A DNA stretch of 64,000 nt from Siphonodentalium dalli (GCA_032622095.1 CP136065.1:241903530-241967529); one strand, 5' to 3'; positions 1 to 13,043 are shown, counted from the first letter of the stretch. The notes: generated from the letters alone by a model not told the origin. Translations and numbers: made by a program.

Positions 1-838
1 GATTTAGAAGGAAGAATAAGATACAGGTCTCGTGTGAATCTACGTGATTTGGAAGGAAGAATAAGATACAGGTCTCATGTGAATCTACGTGATTTGGAAG
101 GAAGAATAAGATACAGGTTTCATGTGAATCTACGTGATTTGGAAGGAAGAATAAGATACAGGTCTCATGTGAATCTACGTGATTTGGAAGGAAGAACAAG
201 ATACAGGTCTCGTGTGAATCTACGTGATTTGGAAGGAAGAATAAGATACAGGTCTCGTGTGAATCTACGTGATTTGGAAGGAAGAACAAGATACAGGTTT
301 CATGTGAATCTACGTGATTTGGAAGGAAGAATAAGATGCAGGTCTCATGTGAAACTACGTGATTTGGAAGGAAGAACAAGATACAGGTCTCGTGTGAATC
401 TACGTGATTTGGAAGGAAGAACAAGATACAGGTTTCATGTGAATCTACGTGATTTGGAAGGAAGAATAAGATGCAGGTCTCATGTGAATCTACGTGATTT
501 GGAAGGAAGAACAAGATACAGGTCTCGTGTGAATCTACGTGATTTGGAAGGAAGAATAAGATACAGGTCTCGTGTGAATCTACGTGATTTGGAAGGAAGA
601 ATAAGATACAGGTCTCATGTGAATCTACGTGATTTGGAAGGAAGAACAAGATACAGGTCTCGTGTGAATCTACGTGATTTGGAAGGAAGAATAAGATACA
701 GGTCTCGTGTGAATCTACGTGATTTGGAAGGAAGAATAAGATACAGGTCTCATGTGAATCTACGTGATTTGGAAGGAAGAATAAGATACAGGTCTCGTGT
801 GAATCTACGTGATTTGGAAGGAAGAATAAGATACAGGG
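1..838. repeat. 45-bp minisatellite, about 18.6 units, cut by window edge
   Basis: Tandem 45-bp units of the form GTGAATCTACGTGATTTGG followed by AAGGAAGAATAAGATACAGG. Units differ at a few sites (ata/aca, tac/tgc, tct/ttt, cgt/cat). Because 45 is a multiple of three, the + strand stays open at 34-924 as a 15-residue repeat (NLRDLEGRIRYRSHV-like). The variants show a higher-order period of three units (135 bp): two consecutive copies of one triplet, then two of another. It ends abruptly at 838 in unrelated sequence. I see no splice context or homologue that would make it coding, so I call it a satellite; coding use cannot be excluded because the left side is missing. Confidence 0.95.
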
Positions 839-1508
839 CGATGACGAGACACTCAGTATATATAATTATAGAGTTATCTATTGGAAGCTTTCCTGATATT
901 ACTCCGAAAAAAATGCTATTTTAAGAGGCATATCAATTTGTTACGGCTGATTTAAAATTTGCACACATGATTGTGTAGTAGTGAGACAAACTTTCCTTAT
1001 TTTTACCATTTTGGGAATAAACTAACAAGGGACCCGAACTTCTAAAAATATTGAATAAGGCTCATATCAGTATATATAGTGTGCTATATAAAGTCCGTAT
1101 ACGAGTGTATGATATGGGGCCTACATGTATATACTATTTATCAACATAATTATATTAATCCCCAGAACCGGACATGCATTTAACAAATAAAAGGATAATT
1201 ACAGACATCAAGCCCCCACCCCTCCCACAGGGGCTCCTTTAACGGGACTTTATGGAAGGATTTTTCTACCAAAATTAACTTCTGAAATTCCTTTGGTCGA
1301 CTTGGAAATGTGGTTCTGAATTATTCGTTGCTAGCACAACGTTGTGGTCGCAGATTTTAATTATTCTGTGTACATATAGCCCATTTTGCACGTACACATT
1401 GGAACGAAATCTCAAATAGTATTTTTTTTTTCGTTTAATGAGATTAAAGACATGAAATTGAAGTTATCCCTATTCTGAATTTCTGGTTAATTCTGCCGCC
1501 GATTTTAA
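839..1508. other. AT-rich intergenic, no gene seen
   Basis: No ORF of note, no RNA gene and no clear repeat. It contains a short C-rich patch near 1210-1235. Confidence 0.5.
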
Positions 1509-1942
1509 AGGTACTCAATCCGATTCGACGGTCCCCATATCATCAAATTCCAACAACAACAACTTTTTTTGAAATGCCGCTTCAGTTATCAGAATCGATT
1601 AATTGCCCAAAAATAATGCTAACCACAGGCAACTATATTATAAAATTGCCCAAAACCTGTTATTTATCAACGTTTTGTTCAACGAAATTTTGTCGGTTTT
1701 CAAATATCTGACACAAAAAAACCACTTGATTTTAGGTTATCGATCTTCATCCGCTATCTTGTCAGATAAGTTCTTCTCGTCGACAGTTTACTGGGCCACT
1801 AATAATTAAATAATATATTTCAAATATCGATATCTGATCACTACTAGCTTTGATGGGTGGGTTCCTCGACTCGAATCAAATATTGTTTACCCCGAAGCTA
1901 AGGAAATAGTAATTTGCGAGCGTTAATTCGGATTGAGTACCT
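1509..1942. mobile_element. TTAA-flanked foldback MITE, AGGTACTCAATCC family, copy 1
   Basis: TTAA at 1505-1508 and 1943-1946 flank inverted ends AGGTACTCAATCCGATTCG / GGATTGAGTACCT. The body is a long imperfect palindrome (444-bp class) with no transposase. The same family recurs at 4994-5461 and 45849-46278, with fragments near 35420-35495 and 37600-37720. A TTAA target duplication is typical of piggyBac or Kolobok. Confidence 0.85.
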
Positions 1943-1946
1943 TTAA

Positions 1947-2342
1947 CCTTAAAATTGGATATATTTCACAGGTAAGTCTCACGGTGATCTGATCTGATTG
2001 TTCTTACTTACATATGCAGACGTTAATATACTCGTCACGCATATGGATTATACAGACTATGTATGAATTGAAGGCACTTTATAGTAACCAGCTCAGTATT
2101 TAATATGTTGTTGACATTGTAAATCGGTTACTCAGTGGTGCGTTTAAGCCTTCAGGCTATAAGCTAAATGCAGATCTATTTGTACAATATATACGGATGT
2201 CCGCATCGGTTTGCATTTTACACACAACTGCACCACTCCAGATGGTGGCGGAAACGTGTCAATGCATTATCACTAAACCAGAGATCTCTGCACTATACTC
2301 AAGGATTCAATAATCTCTATCCGCTCATGGATTTCGACGTCA
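1947..2342. other. Intergenic, no gene seen
   Basis: Unremarkable AT-rich DNA; the only ORFs are short and lack recognisable similarity. Confidence 0.4.
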
Positions 2343-2346
2343 TTAG

Positions 2347-2738
2347 CCCCTTTACCCAACAAACCGGCCAAAAACGGCCAAATAAAGCTGCAACAGTATA
2401 AATTATCTTGGGTCTGTCTCAATAAAACCATACAAATATGGATATCATTGGAACCGGCTCATTGACCACGTTGTGATGGTTACAGTTATGCCCTGTGCCA
2501 ATGCATTCACTTATATATGCGAGTCGACCATAGGTCGCCTCGCATATATAAGAGAATGCATTGGCCTAAAAAAATCTTTTTTTAACACTTTTTACCATTT
2601 TTTCTTACATTCTTTAACAATTTTATAATTTTTAATGTGTTAAGCCAATGCATTCTCTTATATATGCGAGGCGACCTATGGTCAACTCGCATATATAAGA
2701 GAATGCATTGGCACAGGGCCATTCTGTTGGGTAAAGGG
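2347..2738 (+). mobile_element. Double-hairpin TTAA MITE (family A), copy A1
   Basis: Family A has ends CCCTTTACCCAACA / TGTTGGGTAAAGGG between TTAA sites. Inside are a long one-sided subterminal region (containing GGCCAAAAACGGCC), a first 68-bp hairpin (2497-2565), an A/T spacer, and a second hairpin (2644-2712) that is the reverse complement of the first. The right TTAA is 2739-2742; the left is TTAG (2343-2346), one mutation off. There is no ORF. Related copies lie at 25199, 29092, 35514, 37056, 38385, 51094, 53847 and 63030. Confidence 0.85.
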
Positions 2739-2742
2739 TTAA

Positions 2743-3396
2743 GGAGGCGCTCCATTCGTGAATTTTCAAAAACTCTCAATTTCGAACCTTCAATTTGAAA
2801 GAAAAAAATCATTATTCTTCATAACCAATGTATGTCATAGTATTATACATAACAACACAAGCAGTCAGATCGATAATATAGCTGATCTGGTTTAAAAAAA
2901 TGTCAACATAAATTATATTTCCGATATTTTTTTCTGCATTAATTATTTTTTAATTTTAATCATGCATTTTTTTATTTTAAACTCATGCAAACATACCGTG
3001 TACCGATATATTTCTTGCTCCAAAGTGGGACTAATTTAAATTTCACTAAAACCCATATCTTGTTCATATTCTTGTTCAAGATATCCCTGCTTTTTATTAT
3101 ATGAGAAGCACCCCACGTGTGGGTTAAAATAAATATAAAACCAAAGTTAATTTGTAAAAATTATTATATATATAAGGTAAGTTGTTGTTGTTTGTTTTTT
3201 TTTAAAGTTGTAATTTAAGAGATTCTGATTCGGCGATTAAAATATTTGGTAGGTATACCATTGAGAGTTATGGACTGCTGTATTATATTGGCACATTTAG
3301 TATGCAGTGCTGGTGACTGCATGGTGTCTTAATTACTTCCCATCCAGTTCCAGTTCATAGTCATATTTTGAGCAGATGTATTGAGCAGATGTAGTT
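2743..3396. other. AT-rich intergenic, no gene seen
   Basis: Low-complexity A/T-rich tracts only. Confidence 0.4.
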
Positions 3397-3511
3397 TCTT
3401 GCTGATTACGCCAGGTGATGTATAATGGTGTGGTCCTTGCTGATTACGCCAGGTGGAGTATAGTGTTGTGGTCCTTGCTGATTACGCCAGGTGATGTATA
3501 GTGTTGTGGTC
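3397..3511. repeat. 38-bp tandem repeat, three copies
   Basis: Three consecutive units beginning CTTGCTGATTACGCCAGGTG and ending with GTGGTCC, about 38 bp apart, with a few substitutions. Confidence 0.85.
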
Positions 3512-4065
3512 CTTGTTTAAAGGAAGTTTCTACACTATATTACATGCTGTGTGAGTACAGCCCTTTGCTCTAGGCTCAGAGTGTTGGGGAGGAGCGGTTC
3601 AACATTCCTCATAAATTTATTTCTTTGTGTGGTGTATGATGGACATTTAGCCATGAAATGTGATCTATCTTCAGTTTGACATTAGCTGGCATAATGTTGT
3701 TTGTTAAAGTATGCCTATATTTACACATATTTGCATGATTGTAATAAGGTAAGTAAAGTATCAGTATGATCACACTTTGACCACCGTGACGTACTGTCTT
3801 TCTTGGTCCCATAGGAGAATGTTCGGAGGCTTCTCATGCGAGATGTGGTTTGCTTGCAGAGTCATCTTGTAATTTATCATATTTAATGTGGTTCTGTTGT
3901 TTACTTTACATGACTTGTGCTATAGTATAGATGTACCGGTATACTTGCCTTTTGAATATGGCTTTGTATTCCTCTTACTTTGATTTGTCACTATTAGTAT
4001 ACATTGACTGATAACAGTGCTATCATATATAGTGGGTCAGGTGTAGTTCATATTAAAACACTTCT

Positions 4066-4545
4066 GTACCCTTCGGCATTTTTTGTGAGAGTGACCCCGT
4101 CAGGATTATAGTGCGTATTAAGTACAGTGTTTTGCGGCCTGTTGTCTAATGCGAGCTGCAGTATCGGGGTTATTATGGCTGAAGGGGTCACTCTCACTAA
4201 AAAAAGTGCTGAAGAGTACACATGGTTTGCAAATGTGCTGAATGGTACACAGGGTTTCTGATCGCGCCATTAACACCGTTACTTAAACTGTGTTTCTGGA
4301 AGTCTGGCGCCCATTAGCGGTTTGTTTTCAGTTCATTTTAATGTTCATTCGAACGCAAACAATGATTATCTAACAGAAGTGATGGCAGATACGAAAACTA
4401 AACGTCATTTGGAACGAGATTTCAAAACCTGTGTACCCTTCAGCACATTTTCAAAACCTGTGTACACATCAGCACATTTTCAAAACCTGTGTACCCATCA
4501 GCACCTTTTTTGGTGAGAGACCCCTTCAGCGTTATGCTGGCTGTT
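4066..4545. repeat. Inverted-repeat cluster with a 29-bp tandem repeat
   Basis: The segment from 4066 (TGTACCCTTCGGCA, GTGAGAGTGACCCC) recurs inverted near 4178-4225 (GGGGTCACTCTCAC, GTGCTGAAGAGTACA), and again directly near 4427-4535. At 4424-4508 the 29-bp unit AAAACCTGTGTACCC...CAGCACATTTTC is present three times. It looks like one or two overlapping non-autonomous foldback elements; ends and target duplication are not resolved. Confidence 0.6.
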
Positions 4546-4993
4546 CCTCTCTACTCCTTGGTGCTTTGCTGATTTTGTTAGGACCACCTTTGAATCAACA
4601 AGTCTAAGTTTTTGGCGTGTTCTTATTTGATGTTGTTTTTAATGTATCAATTTATTCACCATGTAATTATATAGTGAAATGAAGGAGAAACTCGGAACAC
4701 CTATATTAGATGGAAAATATGCTCAGATCTTACGTCACCTTCATTTCAATACACAAGATTTAGTTGATTGATACATGTTGCGAATATCTTTGAAAATCCT
4801 ACCGTTTATGCCATTTCGTAAAAGTTTTACCCATAGGCCCTGTCTCCAAACAGTAGCAAAGCTTTTTTGAAATATATAAATGAGCAATAAAGTTTTCTCC
4901 CATTCCGCAAATATATTTCTGTCAAACTGTCTAAAATAAAGATGTTGTCTAATGTGGATCTACCTTTCCGAAAACCGGATTGATTATCTTTAA

Positions 4994-5461
4994 AGGTACT
5001 CAATCCGATCAGAGGGTACTATATTACTATTTGTTTGGCTTTGTGGGTAAAAATATTTGATTCGAGTCGAGGAACCCACCCATCAAAGCTCAGAGTGATT
5101 AGATATCGATTTTTGAAATCTATTAATTTTCGGAGATCTGTCCCACAAGTTAGCAGAACCACGTGATAAAAACGGAAAAATTGCGTGCGTAAGATGAATA
5201 ACTCTAAAATCAAGTGCTTACTATTAACAATAATAACCACTTGATTTTAGAGTTATCCATCTTACACCCGCAATTTGTCCGTTTTGATCACGTGGTTCTG
5301 CTAACTTGTGGGACAGATCTCCGAAAATTAATAGATTTCAACAATTGATATCTAATCACTCTGAGCTTTGATGGGTGGGTTCCTCGACCCGAATCAAATA
5401 TTTTTTACCCCCAAAGCCAAAGAAATAGTAATATAGGACCATCTGATCGGATTTAGTACCT
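4994..5461. mobile_element. TTAA foldback MITE, AGGTACTCAATCC family, copy 2
   Basis: TTAA lies at 4990-4993 and 5462-5465. This is the cleanest copy: two arms of about 215 bp are near-exact reverse complements (for example CCACGTGATAAAAACGG against CCGTTTTGATCACGTGG) around a short centre at about 5230. Confidence 0.92.
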
Positions 5462-7519
5462 TTAAGTATGTGGTTTTCTTCAACGTAACTACTAAGTCTG
5501 TTGTTGATAATACCAGTAAATAACTTACCGACGCAACTCAGTACTGTTTAGAAGATGAATGCAACCAGGAATGGTATTTTTGCAAAGATCTGGCCAACTC
5601 TTCATTGCTGTAACTAACCGTCCCAATGTACACCAAGCTACATGTCCCACTCTACCCCAACATGGTTAAGCAGCTGTTGAGTCAATAGTTAGGGAGCCCG
5701 CATATGTTCTATTTACACTTTTGCGTACAAAAGGTTTGACCCCCTAAAGTTGGTACCAATAATGGAACATTCTGAAAAACCGATTTCTTAAGTTGAGCAT
5801 TCCTGGGGTTTAGGGGCTGCTGAACCCCAAAAAGTGCCAAAAATCACTTCTATTTACACTTCCGCGTACATCGATGAATTTTGGTTTGATGATACTCCTA
5901 AGTGTACTGATTAAGAAAACCCAACTTAAGAAATGGATTTTCCTGGGGTTTTCAGATAAGAAAGGGGGTCCCATGCTGAACCCCAAAACGTGATTTTTCA
6001 CTTGTTTTTACACTTTCTCGTACATCCATAATTTTTGGTCTCAAAGTACTTTGATATATACTAATTATAAAAACACAAATTAAGAAGCAACTTTTCCTGG
6101 GGTTTTAAGATAAGAAGGGGGTCATCGGGTCACCCCTCAAAACGTAAAAAATCACTTTTATTCACATGATTGCATTCGTCCAACATGTGTGTATGTGCGT
6201 ACACCCCTGGAACGTTGCACTATTACAACCAATACATCCCTAAATCGATACGATCAACTTAAGAAATATATATTCATGTCGTTTTCTGATAAGAACGAGA
6301 CTTGTTACCCCCCCCCCCCCCCCCCCCACAACACGATCCATTTTCTAGAACTATAAGTGAGCCAGTTTTATGAAAATTATAGCGGGGAAATCTAGTAAAA
6401 TGTATACAAATGGATATATTTTCGTGAAGCTAAGACATAATGACACTTTTTTGGGCCAAAATTGAAACTCACCATCCAAGATGGCCGCCAAAATGGCCGC
6501 CGGAAGTTGAAAATATGACATTTTTTCACAAATATCTTCTAGATCAATTCATGCCGTTTGGAACAGGTTGAGTAATGCAACTTTATTTTGTATATTAAAC
6601 TGATCATTGGAGCAATTAAATATGCATTTATTGGGGTCCTAACCCCTTCCGATCCCTCAAAAATTTGATTGTACAGAATGCGGTATAAAATTTCACACAC
6701 AAAAATCACAATTGGGATTCTAGTCATATTTCAACAAGAAATGTACAGAACTTTGTAATGTGAGTGAGGCATATCATTGCCTATGCATATTCCAAATCAT
6801 TGGAACCAAAATTCTTACTTTGGCTCAAAATGGCTGCCAATATGGCCGCCAAAATATGGAAAATGGTGAATATTATACCAGCGTGTACTGCAATCGCTTA
6901 CAAGTTGTGTTGATGTATAAAATTGGCCATTCTGCATTCTATACATTGAATACTAACATGTCTGATGCACCATGGTTAATTGTTACTATTTTCACCACTG
7001 ACATCGTCAAAAATATTGGACTTTTCTCTAAAAAACTTGACATAAATATTGGCAAAAATTCAGTTTTCAGGTTTGGACCATTTTTTCAGGTAAATATAAC
7101 TATCTTTGGATTGAAAGGTGTTTATTGTTTTGGTCTATCTTAAATGTGTCACACTACGGTGTTTATAGACCAAATTGCTCAAGATGGCTTCCAAAATGGC
7201 AACCAAATTTGTAAAATGCTATTTTTTTACATATATCCCGAACATTCTCTGCATTATCCGAAAAGGTAGCAAATTGTGACTCACTTGGTTATTATACGTG
7301 TTAGTTAATTAACTGACAACTACATGTTCTATTCCCAGTTGTCCCAGCTCCGTATGGGGCATGACAAATTCATTTTAATGTATGTAATTTTGCCGAGAAC
7401 CTCTTTTGTGATTTTGGCCATATTTATTGAAAGGAAATGGGCAGAACTTTGAGACAGAACTGAGATGGACCATAATCTTTGGCTATTCTGGTCCATTATG
7501 ATAAAAAAAAATGTCTACA

Positions 7520-9051
7520 AGATACAGTGTGGATGCCAAGATCGTAGCCAGGGAGTTACTCTGTGATCATATGTGAGGTGAATAGGTATACAGGGAGTTA
7601 TTGTATGTCATGACTGATGTGAGTAGGTATACAATGAGTGACTATATGGTTATAAGTGGGTTGTCCATGGTAAGATGCATCTATGTATACAGGGAGAGGT
7701 CATGGTCAGGTGTGAGGTGAATCGGTATGCATGGAGTGACTGTATGGTGTATGATTGTGTATATCCAGTACGGGTGCATCCGGTGTGCCTGTATGGTCAT
7801 TGGTGTGGTGTATGGATGTAGCTACATGGTCATCTATGTGTTGATTATGTATATATGGAGTGACTGTAAGGTCATGGGTGGGATGTACATGTGTTGTCTG
7901 TATGATCATGGATGGGGTGTGTGGATAAGTAGGTAGTGATTTTATGGTTACGGGTAATGTGTATAGGTATACATGGAATGACTGTACGGTCATGATTGAA
8001 TATGAATACCTGGAGTAAGCTGGGTGGTACATAGGGAGTGTCCTTGTGGTAACGGGTGAGATGTATATTATATATATCGTGGATGTATTACCATTGGTGG
8101 GTGTATAGGGCTTAGCTGTATTATCATGGATGGCGTGTATGATTATACAGTGAATTGCTGAATTGTCATGTGTGAGGTGTATATGAAAGGATGGATTGTT
8201 TGAGTGGTCGTATGTGCGGGTCTTTTTGTATATCTGGAAGGGCTGAATGGCCATTAGTGAGGGTTACATGTATACCTGGAGTGAATCTATGGTCTAGGGT
8301 GGGCTGCATATGTATATCGAGTGGTTATATGACTATGTGTGTCGAATAGGTATGCAGGTAGTAAATGTATGGTTAATGGTGAGATGAGTACATGTAGGTA
8401 TACAAGTAGTGACTGTATGATCATAAATGTAATGAACATCTATACAGGGGGTGACAGGCGTATGAGTATACATGTACCTGGTGTTCCTGTTTGGTGACTG
8501 GTGTCGGTATCGTCATGTGTAGGTTATACCAGTACACACACGTGTTGCTTTATTGTCATGGGCGAGGGATATGTGTATATAGCGAGTGGCTATATGGCCA
8601 TGGATGAGGTGCATATGCATACATGGAGTGACTATACTGACTGGGGTGTATTAGTATATATTGAGTGGCTATTCGGCTATGGTGTGACACATAGGGATAC
8701 AGGGATTGCCATGGCCAATGTTGGGGTGAATATGAATACAAGGATTGACCATGATCGTGTATGAATGTTTTGAATAGGTACACACGGGGTGACTATATGG
8801 CCATAGGTCAGGTGAAGGAGTATACCAGGTAACATGTGTGAGGGTATGTGTATGAAGCGAGTGGCTATATGGCCATTGGTGATGTGCATATGTATACCGG
8901 AATGACTTTATTGTCATTGTTGTGGTGTTGATGTATATATTGATTGTCCATTTGACCATGCGTTTGGAGAATAGGTATGCAGGGGATGACCGTATGGCCA
9001 ATGGTGAGATGAATGGGTATACATGGAGTGACTATATGGTTATGGGTCATG
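7520..9051. repeat. Degenerate minisatellite inside element 1, left of the core
   Basis: Loosely repeated 40-60-bp motifs of the type GAGTGACTGTATGGTCAT, GGTGAGGTGTAT, GTATACATGGAG. They generate artefactual H/T/Y-rich ORFs on the - strand (for example 7706-8254). The same motif appears inverted at 10386-11000 and in element 2 at 22700-23320. Confidence 0.85.
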
Positions 9052-9059
9052 TTTAGGAG

Positions 9060-10155
9060 GATATGCGGCTTATACGGACCCTGGCTCTTACGGACCCTGG
9101 CTCTTACGGACCCTGGCTTTTACGGACCACCGGCTGATACGGACCCTGGCTTATACGGACCCCGGCTCATACGGACCTCAATTAAAATATGCAATTTTCA
9201 AACTTATATTTATGAATTTAATATATAATTATGATTGTCTTTTTACACATATATCTGTATTAATTGAGAATTTCGGTGATTTTTTTGGTGATTTTCAAAC
9301 TTATATTTATGAATATAGCTGATTTTTTCAGTGATTTTCAAACTTATATTTATGAATTTAATATATAATTATGATTGTCATTTCACACATATATCTGTAT
9401 TAATTGAGAATTTGTTGTGATTTTCAAACTTATATTTATGAATTTAACCGATTTTTTCAAACTTATATTTATGAATTTAATATATAATTATGATTGTATT
9501 TTCACACATATATCTGTATTAATTGAGAATTGCGGTGATGTTCTGGCTTGAAAAAGCATTTATTGAATCGCGTTAATTAATCTCTTCATCGTTGTGTAAA
9601 CAGGCGCGTTTGATCCCTTTATGTCGTTGTATAAACAGACACGCGGTGATAAATGGTCAGTGAATGGTGATCAGTATGAATCCACTGAGTTTGATTTGTT
9701 ATGAAAACATGTTAGTAAAAACACAACTGGTATATATTCAACTGATTTATTTTTGACTGGCATAATTCCACAATGACTGCATTGAACCTGAATGTTCTAC
9801 TTGAGAGCACAACAGCTACTACTCGTCGATGAGGATAACTGCCAGCAAACTACTGACAGAAGACGCCAAGCTGTACGCCCCAATTTAGATAATGTTCGTC
9901 TGATGTAACGTTGTTCCATTTTTGTTATCATCAGATTTTTTGTTATCTCAGTATGTACGTTGTCAGTATTTAGATTTTATTTAAATAAACACAAAAAATT
10001 AAATTGTATATTTTAATTGAGGTCCGTATGAGCCAGGGTCCGTATAAGCCGATGGTCCGTATAAGCCAGGGTCCGTATCAGCCGGTGGTCCGTAAAAGCC
10101 AGGGTCCGTATCAGCCAGGGTCCGTAAGAGCCAGGGTCCGTATCAGCCGGCATTC
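9060..10155. mobile_element. Nested 1.1-kb foldback element with 8-bp target duplication and subterminal repeats
   Basis: TTTAGGAG occurs at 9052-9059 and again at 10156-10163. The inverted ends are GATATGCGGCTTATACGGAC and GTCCGTATCAGCCGGCATTC. Each end carries a subterminal array of a unit of about 18 bp (GGACCCTGGCTCTTAC), about seven per side and inverted between sides. The centre has two to three copies of an AT-rich unit (9187-9535; TTTCAAACTTATATTTATGA). It interrupts the minisatellite of element 1. An 8-bp duplication fits hAT, P or Merlin integration. No transposase. Confidence 0.85.
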
Positions 10156-10300
10156 TTTAGGAGTATACCCGGTGTGCCTGCATTGTGACGCGTGGCTGTA
10201 TGGTCATCAGTGGTCATGGGCCAGGTGTACATGTATACAGTGGGTAACTATATTGCTATGTCTGTGGTGTTTATGTATATATGTAATGACTGTGTGATAA

Positions 10301-10385
10301 TGGGTGGCTATCGCTTTCCACGATATGACATGACCTCTCTATTGATTAACATATCCTTGAGTTATTGTGGAAAGCGATAGCCACC
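10301..10385 (+). repeat. Unique palindrome-ended core of element 1
   Basis: GGGTGGCTATCGCTTTCCAC ... GTGGAAAGCGATAGCCACCC enclose a loop of about 45 bp containing CCTCTCTATTGATTAACAT. Element 2 has the same core at 23321-23405 with the loop reversed, which shows that the two elements lie in opposite orientations. Confidence 0.9.
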
Positions 10386-11010
10386 CAATGTACACATGTA
10401 CAACCCACCCATTACCACAGTCACTCCATATGTACATAAACACCACACAAATGACAACATAGTCACCCACTTTATACACGTACATGTACTAGTACACCTG
10501 ATCATACAGCCATACTTGGTTATACCCGTACATACCACAAATGACGACACAGCCACGAGTCATGAACACCAGGTATACACCTACACCCGACCATATAGTC
10601 ACTCTATGTATACATATTCACTACATTCACGATCATACAGTCACTCATTGTATACATATTCACATCAACATGGACCATACAGCCACTACATGTATACCTA
10701 TTCGCCAAACCCATGATCATGGAGTCAATCCAGGTATACATATGCACATCACCAATGGTGAGCCCTTCCAGATATACCAATATCCGCACATATGACCACT
10801 CATAAGTTCCATACGTGCCATACTCATACACGCCATCCATGATAATAAATCTAATCCCCATACACCACCAATGATAACACATCCACAACATATATAAATA
10901 TACGTCCCACCGTTACCAACAGGGCACTCCCTATATACCCACACATCATTCATGACCATAGAATAACTCCATGTATACCTATTATCCTCATCTATGATCA
11001 TAACTCCCTG
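10386..11010. repeat. Minisatellite of element 1, inverted side
   Basis: The same degenerate motif as 7520-9051 but reverse complemented (ACTCCATGTATACC, CATACAGTCACTC). It is much shorter than the left side, so the two halves of the palindrome have different array lengths. Confidence 0.8.
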
Positions 11011-12451
11011 GCTACCATCTTGGCTTCCACCCTGTATCCAGTTGATAAATTGTTATCATAATGGGCCAGAATACCCACATATCATGGTTCATCTCAGTTC
11101 AGTCTCAAAGTTCTGCCCATTTCCTTTCAATGATATGGTTCTCCGCAAAATTCCATTCTGCAACTTTAAAATGAATTGGTCATGCCCCATACGGAACTGG
11201 GACAAACATAATAGAACGTAGTTGTCAGTTAATTACATTGTAACTAACACGTACAATAACCAAGTGAGTCACAATTTGCCACCTTTTTTTCGAATAACGC
11301 AGAGAATAATGTTCGGGATATGTTAACTTTTTACAAATTTGGTTGCCATTTTGGAAGCCATCTTGAGCAATTTAGTCTATAAACACCGTAGTGTGACACA
11401 TTTAAGATAGACCAAAACAATAAACACCTTTCAATCCAAAGATAGTTACATTTTACTTGAACAAATGGTCGAACCATGAAAAGTGAATTCTTGCCGATAT
11501 TTGTGTCCAATATTTCTGGTAAATGTCAATGGTGACAATAGTAAAAATGATCCATGGTACATCAGACATGTTAGTATGCAATGTATAGAAAAGAGATTAG
11601 CCAATTGTGTATATCAACCACAACTTGTAAGCGATTGCAGGACACCCTGGGGCAATATTTACCATTTTCCATATTTTAGCGGCCATTTTCGCAGCCATTT
11701 TGAGCCAAGGTAAGATTTATGGTTCCAGAGATTTGGAATATTCACAGGTAATGATATGCCTCACTTACATTACAATGTTCTTTTCATTTCTTGTTGAAAT
11801 ATGACTAGAATCCCAATTGTGATTTTTTGTAAAATTTTGTACTGCGTTCTGTAAAATCGAATTTTAGAGGGATTGGAAGGGGTTAGGACCCCAATAAATG
11901 CATATTTAATTGCTCCAATGATCAGTTAATATAAAAAACACAAAATAAATTTGCATTACTCAACCAGTTCCAAACAGCATGAATTGATCTAGAAGATATT
12001 TGTGAAAAAATGTCATATTTTCAACTTTCGGCGGCCATTTTGGCGGCCATCTTGGATTGTGAGTTTCAATTTTGGCCCAAAAAAGTGTCATTATGTCTTA
12101 GCTTCACGAAAATATATACATTTGTGTACATTTTACTAGATTTTCGCGCTATAATTTTCATAAAACTGGCTCACTTACAGTTCTAGAAAAATGGATCGTG
12201 TTGTGGTTGGGGGGGGGGGGGGGGTAACAAGTCTCGTTCTTATCAGAAAACAACATGAATATATATTTCTTAAGTTGATCGTATCGATTTAGGGATGTAT
12301 TGGTTGTAATAGTGCAACGTTCCAGTGTGTACGCACATACACACACGTTGGACGAATGCAATCATGTAAATAAAAGTGATTTTTTACGTTTTGATGGGTG
12401 ACCCGATGACCCCCTTCTTATCTTAAAACCCCAGGAAAAGTTGCTTCTTAA

Positions 12452-13043
12452 AGGGGTACTGTACCCAAGATGTTGTTGTTGGTTTCTATAATCCCCGAGT
12501 CGGAGAATAAGGTAACAACTTTTCCATTTTTTGTAAGTCTGTTGAGTACGAAGTATTGTTACGGATGGCAAATTTACCGGAATGCAAAAATACAAATTGT
12601 CGTTGTCGAGTAATTTTTGTACAGTTTTCAACCAAATGAATCAAATAAACATTATATTATATGCTTAGCAGTCCCATATACTCATTTAAGTTAGTGTATG
12701 GTCACTAGTCAATGAGTGGCTTGGGTTTTCTCCCCGTATAAGCATAATGTTTCAAACGATCGTGTGTGCAATTGTTTTATTAATCCAGTATCCCTCAATT
12801 ATAATTTGATTACGTTTTGTACACGGAAATTCCAATTTTAAGAGACGCCATTTTATGGCTGGAGCCATAAAATCAATTTATATTAAATTATTAACTTTTA
12901 AATTATTAAATTTTAAGATAGCCTATTAACCTGAGCGTTTACAGAATACATCTTCGACTCAAATTACTTATATGTCTATATAGTATCGATTATAGATCGT
13001 TGTTATCACCGGGAATTTATTGAAAATGGCGTACAGTACCCCT
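12452..13043. mobile_element. TTAA MITE nested in the right arm of element 1 (AGGGGTACTGTAC family)
   Basis: TTAA occurs at 12448-12451 and 13044-13047; the ends are AGGGGTACTGTACCC and GCGTACAGTACCCCT. The homologous arm of element 2 (near 24742) reads straight through TTGCTTCTTAAGTTGTG, an empty site with a single TTAA, so this is a proven insertion. A second copy is at 26048-26625 and a left-end fragment at 29813. Confidence 0.93.

Noticed and set aside
2347-2738. piggyBac transposase within the TTAA elements
   Set aside because: No copy in the window has room or an ORF for one; all are MITE-sized, so the superfamily rests on TTAA and terminal CCC only.
7706-8254. 182-codon His/Thr/Tyr-rich ORF on the - strand
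   Set aside because: It is a translation of the degenerate minisatellite inside foldback element 1; similar ORFs appear in several frames of the same repeat.
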